A stretch of DNA of 64,000 bases from Holothuria scabra (lineage: Eukaryota > Echinodermata > Holothuroidea > Aspidochirotida > Holothuriidae), in contig CM074179.1 of assembly GCA_037179385.1 (NCBI GenBank), positions 4,960,001 through 5,024,000 on the forward strand. Reading direction: 5' to 3'. The notes beneath the pieces are model-generated. The model saw nothing but the letters and a program-made list of their open reading frames with translations. It had not been told where the DNA came from and did not search any database. The position numbers were made by a program, and so were the translations under genes. Position 1 is the first letter of the stretch; every line of letters begins with the position of its first letter. This document shows, in pieces, positions 58,601 through 64,000 of this stretch.

Positions 58601-59787
58601 ATGTAGCAGTTGATGATGGGTTAATAAATGGTGCTGCAGGTGTTGTGAGGTGTATTCAGAATTCACAAACAAGTCAAATTCACACTGTCTGGATACAGTT
58701 TGATGACTCAAGTATAGGAAAAGTTCTTCGTCAATCCACACGACATCTCAACACCCCTGACTTACCAACAACCTGGACCCCAATAATGCGAGTAGCTCGG
58801 CAGTTTAGAAGTGGGCGTTCCAAAAATGCAGAAATTTTGCGAAAACAGTTTCCTCTCAGACCAGCTTCAGCCAAGACTGTCCACAGATGTCAAGGTGACA
58901 CGTTAAAGCAAGTTGTGGTTGATATGTCTGGCCAAATAGCTAGGTATCACATACACTATGTTGCTCTCAGTCGTGTAACATCATTAAGTGGTTTGTATAT
59001 ACTAAATCTAAATCAAGGCAAAATAAAGGTTGATCCAAATGTATTGCAGGAAATGGAACTTTTGCGGACTGAAAGGGCTATGAAAATATGTATGCCAGCC
59101 ATTCAAACATCAGAAAATACTACAACTATCTTGCACCAGAATGTCAGGTCATTAAAGAAGCATATTGGTGATATCAAAAGTGATGGTACTCTTATGGTAG
59201 GCAATGTGCTTTTGTTCACAGAATGTCACTTAACAGGCACAACATGCAGTCAAGATCTGCATTTGGATGGATACAATGTATTCCTCAACAAGTCTGTATA
59301 TAGCTCCTCAACTGGTACTGCTATCTACACAAACAATGACATTATAATAACCAATCAACAGTGTTTGAACTCAAATGGTATTGAAATTACTGCAACAACA
59401 GCAAACACAACAAGTGGTACATTACAAATTGTTGCTATCTATAGGCCACCTGCTATCTCCATGCAACTACTTATGCAAGTTTTAAGCAACTTGTTTGCAA
59501 CCTTACCAGATTTTGCCAAAACATTGATAATGGGTGATTTTAATGTGAACTTGCTACAAGACAGTACAGACAAAGAAAATCTTTTAGATTTCATGAAGTC
59601 TAAAAATTTTCAACAAATTATAACAGGAATAACAACAGACTACAATTCCTGCCTAGATCACATATATGTTAACTTCTCCCATACAGATATAGAGGCAAGT
59701 GGAATTCAAGAAAGCTATTATAGTGACCACAAAGTAGTATGGATAACTCTCAAACAGCTTGCTCCTGTCGCAGTCAAAAGTACATAA
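52615..59787 (+). CDS. Helentron transposase: OTU peptidase, Rep, PIF1-like helicase, APE-like endonuclease (2390 aa)
   Basis: One uninterrupted frame. Residues 85-211: OTU-type cysteine peptidase (DGNC with Cys93, His205). About 262-650: basic helical 21-aa repeats. About 680-740: Cys-rich region (CCVCEQLW, WVCRTCNQYV). About 1000-1500: Helitron-like N-terminal and HUH Rep domain (QRGSPHIHMLAWI, His1162/His1164; MYIVSYISKG, Tyr1344/Tyr1348). 1700-2160: PIF1-type helicase (GGAGVGKS, Lys1714; IDEIS, Asp1799/Glu1800; VHRCQGDTLKQVVVD; YVALSRVTSLSGLYIL). 2170-2380: APE-type endonuclease (QNVRSL, Asn2176; Glu2203; GDFNVN, Asp2308/Asn2310; SDHKVVW, Asp2371/His2372). All visible catalytic residues are present. 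Rep and helicase should drive rolling-circle transposition in the nucleus; the endonuclease is the hallmark of Helentrons. Element termini were not identified. Confidence 0.93.
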   Translation: MKDHPPSKVENQIPLNVSKDSETTEHVWTIENNFLHFFPVDLAWANTVAEKLNLNHILSSNSFKGANFITAPMSSTVSAKPNSVQVIKGDGNCLFRSLSYLITESEEQHDILRDLIVKAIQRRHLRSSSQTVQQYIQSSKMSLLNTWGTEVEIMASASLLQTDIYVFALSGHQWKWLRYPASGSLTTEVNPSQRAIYLVNTNSNHYDVVHNVQSSLDFTTKFPLPSPKSTKELVREEIQRQLKWQQQKKTNLNASKTSSSATRMRKLRANNKDYQAKEKLRNLKRITKLRSNDNFCNEENLKNAKRMKTVRSNTAYSHEENQENILRMKTIRANKTYSQKEKQQNMTRMKIIRANETYSQKEKQQNMKRMKTTRANETYSQKEKQQNMTRMKTTRANETYSQKEKQQNMTRMKTTRANQIYSQKEKQQNMKRMKTTRTNETYSQKEKQQNMNRMKTTRANKTYSQKEKQQNMTRMKTTRANQIYSQKEKQQNVNRMKSTRTNEIYSQKEKQQNVRRMKTTRANKTYSQKEKQQNMIRMKTIRANKTYSQKEKQQNKTRMNIVRQNVTYLRKESKTNATRMLKIRSKAIYRDKERNVNKTRIQSLRAMRIFHQRERLLNQQRMQQLRSNGQYTQKESVARSENLASRHTTSFELLQQQFWDTISVGPEYICCVCEQLWYRQSVVSAESLRTDSSSNLSSSETKQWVCRTCNQYVNSGKIPPLSKENNTTMPMIPPELLLHSLEERLVALRTPFMQIRELPRGRQMSMKGNVVNVPADVTNTVRMLPKRLDESHTIPVKFKRKLSYNHSVVSQNVRPKKVLDAANWLVTNSQLYKDEGVSLLQSWPETFQTMEPDWREFVDVGGIDSTSLTYKQSKYVQPEADIEMEPDSDDEWTEVINEDTQPSGSLDTMLTPEFTTEENLAHCLAPSEGNRPLGLFQDRYSEELAFPTLFCGQPRNDNHNKVHYSEICKWELRHKDRRFAKCVPNIFFKAKKLQINQIQQKVTLSLRKKKLEGKKLTAKDLKDIQRVQEILSLDEGFRVFRTLRGSPPYWENSKKELFAMIRQLGIPTWFMSFSAAETQWLHLLRILGRTVHNKELTDSEILNMSWQEKSDLIQSDPVTCSRHFDYSVRRLISDVMQSSYHPVGDIIDYFYRVEFQQRGSPHIHMLAWIKDAPRYGTDTNEQVVSFVDKYVTCNKPPSSVNHSVKLQSHSHAKTCRKKRQGVCRFGFPLPPMPRTVILTPLSDSNQEDGNESLSVLYKRIKEYLDGLKLADDVTTTFEEMLQILDMTEDQYIQAIRWSLTADKLFLKRSPNEIRVNAYNKPLLETWKANMDIQYVLDPYACAMYIVSYISKGQRGMSNLMQRATKEARDGNHDIKQRVRHVGNKFLNHVELSAQEAVYLVLQMSLRKATRQFVFINTSPPEDRTVLLKPLKVIQELPDHSTDIECMGIIKKYAARPKVLKTLCLADFAAWFDVSTNKSNSVETQGSDAIENEDDPLIEELATDRSTEHGVDSQNEHATCYTVGTLTFKKRNKAKIIRYVRFNKGNDLEKYYREQLMLFIPWKYETDILGSFTSYQDRYTSLEMQIKEKEAQYNHNSDALDSVLESLDNAEGEFPSDIAPNSEHVNEQDRLEKQITARKDSSQEFYDIGQDIGIAVNSANTEELLKPRMLEDEYHSLINSFNNKQKQFFYHVLHWCKTKHEPLYLFLTGGAGVGKSQVLKGLYNALLRYYSTLPGNDPDDTHIILMAPTGKAAYGIKGTTIHCALQIPANQGLSDYKALTADKLNSLQVKYHNLKIIFIDEISMVGHRMFRYIDQRLQQIMGSKKVFGGVSIIAVGDLFQVKPVKDGSIFTELTDNYGPLATNLWKSNFTAFELTEIMRQKNDQAFAQLLNRLREGNHTFDDLATLAAREFTSDKVPKEATHLFQTNHQVNAHNNKMFDLLKTAKVQIPAIDVVTGDVSKAVKQSVLDHIPENPTKTMGLTSNLSLAVGQRVDLCLNVAVDDGLINGAAGVVRCIQNSQTSQIHTVWIQFDDSSIGKVLRQSTRHLNTPDLPTTWTPIMRVARQFRSGRSKNAEILRKQFPLRPASAKTVHRCQGDTLKQVVVDMSGQIARYHIHYVALSRVTSLSGLYILNLNQGKIKVDPNVLQEMELLRTERAMKICMPAIQTSENTTTILHQNVRSLKKHIGDIKSDGTLMVGNVLLFTECHLTGTTCSQDLHLDGYNVFLNKSVYSSSTGTAIYTNNDIIITNQQCLNSNGIEITATTANTTSGTLQIVAIYRPPAISMQLLMQVLSNLFATLPDFAKTLIMGDFNVNLLQDSTDKENLLDFMKSKNFQQIITGITTDYNSCLDHIYVNFSHTDIEASGIQESYYSDHKVVWITLKQLAPVAVKST
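53623..54315 (+). repeat. 63-bp in-frame tandem repeats (11 good units) in the Helentron ORF
   Basis: Eleven consecutive units encode variants of YSQKEKQQNMTRMKTTRAN. Poorer units extend the array on both sides (53400-53620 and 54316-54520), about 18 in all. The 21-residue period equals three heptads, so a long basic coiled helix is likely. Helitron proteins often have Arg/Lys-rich repeats here, presumably for DNA or RNA contact. Near-identity of the central units points to recent array expansion. Confidence 0.9.
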
Positions 59788-62700
59788 GCAGACCTAATTA
59801 TATATGTCTAATTTCCATAAAAAATTTCTGTCACATGCAGGTGAATTTATGTCATGCCAGCTTCTTCCATTTTGGTAAAATACATAGAGTACCAAGTGCT
59901 TGTCAAATTTTACATCAGTCAATTATTAACTTGTCAGAGCAATTCAGTAATTTCATTCATATCCCTGTTTAAAATACAAGAACAAGCATCAATATTATTA
60001 GTTTGTTCTAAAAGTACTTTCTTTTATCAAAATCAGTAGTAGGAAAGGATTAAAATTTGATTCATAGCAAACTAGTGCATGTAAGAATGGGTTAGTTTTC
60101 ATTTGGTCATAATGAAGCTGTCTGAATGCAGTTCACTCATTTACATAATGCATTAAGTAAAATCGTGTTTACATGTTTCCTCAGATCAGCTTTTACATGT
60201 GCTTTTCATCTTCTTTGTGTTTCTGTACTGATCTTTATATTTTAATTTTTATTGCAACTTTTTATCGTACTTCTGATCTATAATCATCTTACTTTCTTAT
60301 ATCCCCTAACATGTTCTCAACAGAAAAGATATAATACAGTTACCCTTACTGGGACATTCACTACACTACTGTGAACCAAATTATTATCTTTACTCCAGTA
60401 CCCACATTACATCCTTAATAATGTGTTCCAGCTCATAATGTCTGACGTATGTTTATGAAAACTTTCCTATCTTTTCTACCATGTTTTTTTTGTCCTACAG
60501 GTGACTACTAATCTCATTTGAAGCAGTCTGGACCTAAGACAAAACAAATGAAGCTCTTGAATGATGCACATCAGCTTAGAAACTGCTTTTTAGATTGGTA
60601 CATCCAACACAGTTCAACTAAAAAGATGGTACGTGGCATATATTATTGCATTGCCTGTTACATGTTAGGTCAATTTAAAAACTGTAAATTATCTGCTTGC
60701 TGTCTTGAGGAAATTACATTTGAAAACTATGACTGTGTAGGTCAGTTAACAAATATTTCACATATATACTTGTTTGATACTATTTAGTTTTATCTCTGAG
60801 AAACTGCTACATCATATACAGCCTTGTTCCCTGTCTGACTTGACAACTCTTCTGCCTAAGAAGGTTTCAAACACAAAATTGTTTCATCTTATTTCATGGT
60901 CCTGGTCCAGGTTACTGCATGGATGTTCAAATCAGAAGCTCCTTGTTTAGGGACACCAATTTTTCAAGATCACAGAAATTGCCACAAAATCACAGTATTT
61001 TCATTTTGTCATGGAAAATCAGACAATTTCTAAAATCACTCAATATGCTGTAAAGTTCACAATTAATGCAGCAAAATGGCAAGCAAATTTGTATGTCATA
61101 ATATTACAAGACTATGGCAGCTTACAGTCTGTTTGAGAATTCTTTAAAATATACCATCCAATGCCTATCTTGGACTAAGTACAAGTTGCACAATTTCAAG
61201 CCTGAGCAAGGCCTACACAAACTTTTCTGGCTATCATGTTCAGGGAATAATTTACCCTATGTAATATTGCAGTTTCCTACACAAACTGACTAAATTTGCT
61301 ACACAAGTGCAAAAATGTGTTCCATTTTTTGTGTGTATAAACAAAAGGTTGCCAGTAATTTTACACTACAGAAAGACAAAAATTCTCAAAACTGCTATTC
61401 AAAAGTTCAATTAAAGATGATTCCCTGTTGTTTCCTGCTCATGCTAATAAGTGTACTGTATTTTAAGAATACATGGCATTTGGCATACTATTATTGGTGT
61501 ATAAACTGTTAAAGACTCCAAATTGGCAAAGGATAATGGGAAGCCAATTCAGTTATTCAGCTCATTTTGCTTTTTCAACAGTTTATGAAACAATAATAGT
61601 AGTATAATAGTATGCTGATGAACATTTTTCTCCTATTCTATTGTTTCTTTCTGGTGCTAAGCCTAGCAGTGATTCTGCCAATGGAAGATCAGATCTGGCC
61701 AGACCACCATCTTCATCTGCATCAGGAAGTACCTTTTTGCAATGTCCACTAGGCACTTGAAGGTTGATGTGTCATCTCTGTCGAGCTGTGCCAAAATTTG
61801 AAGAAGTGGTGCGTTTCAAGTCCGCCTAGAGTGAGACTTAGCATTTTCTCAGGTGGACAGGTATGAGATGTGATCCACCTGTCCGAAATATGCTAAGGGA
61901 TTGCCATAGAGAGTATGACAGGGTATATGCTACCTTTAAGACATGATTTTGTACAGCTGTCAGTTGCTTATCTCAAAGATATCAGTACTGGATTGGAATG
62001 GGCTGATGCAGGTCAAAGTTGGTTACTCAGAAGTTTCAGGGCATTTTCTATAGGGTTAAGTTTGGTTTGGCCACAGTTTTTCCCAGTTGAAGCCCAGTGA
62101 GTTATTTTTGCTACTCCATTGCTTTTAGATACCATTTTCAAAGTCAAGTTTGGATGGGGTGAGAAGAAATATTGGTATGGGGTAATAATACTGGCAACTT
62201 CAGGGTGTTACTATTGTAACCGAGTAAGTTGATTATGCAACTGTGGTAATATAAAATATAGACATGATTTATGGAAAGAAAGTAGAAGACAATAAAATGT
62301 TGTAACTGCTCACCTTTATTACATAACCAAGATGGCCAAGTTAGCATCTTCATAATACTGTCAAGTCTTGTTTAACATGTATCATTAGTAGAAAGGGTTA
62401 GCATTTGTAAATATAACGGAAGTTGGATCCTGAACAATTTGAAGGTGTCCTTAGCAGAGTATGATTATTACAAATCATCATCATTGTACAAGAGGATCTG
62501 AGAGAGCATGCAATGATGAATCTTTGATCCAAAAATTTCAGAAAAGAATGAAGAGATGATGAAGCCAAGCACCATTTTGGACTGGCTCTTAAGTCTCTTC
62601 AAGATTGACTACTTGAAAGGGTAACCATTTTGCACTATTTGACACTATTTGACAAAATAGGCTGGCCCACCTTGGGTTTTAGACTCCATACACTGTACAT

Positions 62701-63730
62701 CTTGGGGGTTCTAATTGCCATATCATTTTGACAAACTATGAGTCTGTAGCTGAATCATTTTGGAAATTTTTATATGATGTAATTACAAAGTACCTTTTTG
62801 GACCAAAGTTTTGGAGAACAGATCACCCAATGAATTTCATACCAGGTGATTAACTTTTTAAGCAATAATTGGGAAAAAAGTAAAATCACAATGTAATGCT
62901 CTATAAAAGATATCTAATTGTAGCATGTGTTGGGCCTGGATGCCAAATTTCTGTATACACACTAAGTGAATATGATTGGATGAACCATTAACATTATACA
63001 GGACGATTTGTTTAAGTACAGAATTTGATGAAAAGGCCCTACAGGACCTACATGTGGCTGTGGACCCAAAAATTTTCAAGTCTTAGAATAGTTGACTACT
63101 CAAAGATGTGCAAGTATAAAAAAATCAATGAGAGCATCTGGAAGGAGAAACATTTTGAAGAGACTGCTGTTGAATGATCACAAAAAGTCGGACAGTGTGG
63201 AGCAAAGTTTGAAGTGATCTAATTTGAAAATTCCATGTATTTCAAGAAAATCAGAAGAGACAAAATGGTTAACAATTGTAACATGGAATATTTTTGTTGA
63301 AAGCACAGTATGATTACAATGTACACATAATTGATAGCGATTTGTTGGAAAACAGTATGATTAAAATTTACACTTAAGTCATGGCTGATTCTCAGGGTTG
63401 ATTGGTTCTTACCTTGTCTAGTTTGAAAATTATCCATTAACTGTTTAATTTCAAAAATATCAGAACAGACAAAACTGTCCGCAAATGGAAGATGGAATAC
63501 TTTGTTGAAACCACAGTATGATTTGGAGGAACCACTGTTCAAGCATCATTAACAAATGAGAGAGATTGAACAAAGGGAATCTGTAATTTGAAGGTGTGCT
63601 TTGCATATTTTATGAAAGGGTTGTGAGGCCCATATGAAATCTTGACCAAGATTCCAGAAAACCATTGCAGATGATTAATCGAGCATCATTTAAATATGTT
63701 GTGAGTTTTTTAAACATGAACTAGAAAAAG
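59788..63730. other. AT-rich 3' flank of the Helentron, weak exon candidates
   Basis: No confident gene. 60527-60628 is open (KTKQMKLLNDAHQLRNCFLD) and ends at ATG|GTACGT, a good donor, after a TCCTACAG acceptor at 60501; the exact start is unclear. 61665-61760 is open and serine-rich (SSDSANGRSDLARPPSSSAS). Both could be host exons around the insertion. The Helentron 3' terminus must lie somewhere here but no hairpin/end motif could be fixed. Confidence 0.3.
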
Positions 63731-64000
63731 TTAAAGTGAACCTAAAATCTACAATTTCAAAAATATATATTTTAGAAGTTTGAAATAAATCCTATTCATC
63801 CAACTCCCATCTTTATAGCTTGTTTCATTGCTGAGATATAAAATGTCAAAAGATATTCAGTTAATTTGAAATGGTCAATTGCACAATAATCTGTAATGTC
63901 CTTGTACAACTCATATTACCTGTTTTTGTTTCCTGTTGAAATTTAAGATGTGTATAAGACCTTGAAACATGCACTGATTTCCTGTGGAGCAAGTTGTCTG
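63731..64000. mobile_element. TTAA-flanked palindromic MITE (family K), copy 3, cut by window end
   Basis: TTAA at 63731-63734 is followed by AGTGAACCTAAAATC, then AAATATATATTTTAGAAG and CCAACTCCCATCTTTATAGC..GCTGAGATATAAAATGTC, matching the left arm of the copies at 17303 and 33261. Confidence 0.65.

Overview
The window is eukaryotic, intron-bearing, AT-rich nuclear DNA from a metazoan. It has no operons, no ribosome binding sites and no prokaryotic features. The mixture suggests a marine invertebrate deuterostome, most likely an echinoderm: AGGCCTA/CTAGGCC-rich introns, 148-bp repeats containing AAAGGTCA, an animal Helentron, a Tx1/L1-group LINE, TTAA-flanked MITEs, and piggyBac and P-element relics. 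The species call is inference. Most of the window is transposon-derived.

Layout. (1) 230-7200, minus strand: a small host gene with three phase-matched exons and a poly(A) signal, encoding about 145 aa with two Tudor/Agenet-like modules. A nested DNA transposon lies in its first intron. (2) 7.9-13.8 kb: hAT-type ends, a LINE tail, a decayed piggyBac transposase and a LINE endonuclease fragment. (3) 16.8-24.9 kb, minus strand: a broken Helentron whose helicase is deleted, carrying a herpes-tegument-type cysteine-peptidase-like N-terminal region. Beside it, in the same orientation, is a decayed multi-exon gene with an OB-fold/RPA-like segment. The latter is invaded by a TTAA MITE, a hAT MITE and a third inverted-repeat element, and part of one exon is tandemly duplicated. 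(4) 26-40 kb: diverged repeats, two Tx1-group LINE copies (one with a 915-codon open frame and a perfect 15-bp target duplication), TTAA and CR1/L2-type relics, and a large imperfect inverted repeat. (5) 41-48 kb: a P-element/THAP9-type transposase fragment, a 148-bp tandem array, further copies of the GGGCGGAAA element, and a foldback MITE. (6) 48.2-51 kb: a segmental duplication of candidate exons; one copy holds a 392-bp hAT5-like insertion and the other preserves the empty site. (7) 51-59.8 kb: a minisatellite, then an intact Helentron open frame of 2390 codons (OTU peptidase, 21-aa repeat array, zinc-finger region, HUH Rep, PIF1-type helicase, APE-like endonuclease). (8) 59.8-64 kb: AT-rich DNA with weak exon candidates and the start of another TTAA MITE.

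How the parts relate. Rep, helicase and endonuclease of the Helentron are fused in one polypeptide expected to drive rolling-circle transposition. The broken Helentron at 21-25 kb is a relative that uses a different N-terminal peptidase and lies next to an RPA-like gene. The non-autonomous elements (TTAA MITEs, GGGCGGAAA elements, hAT and hAT5 MITEs) would depend on transposases not encoded intact here.
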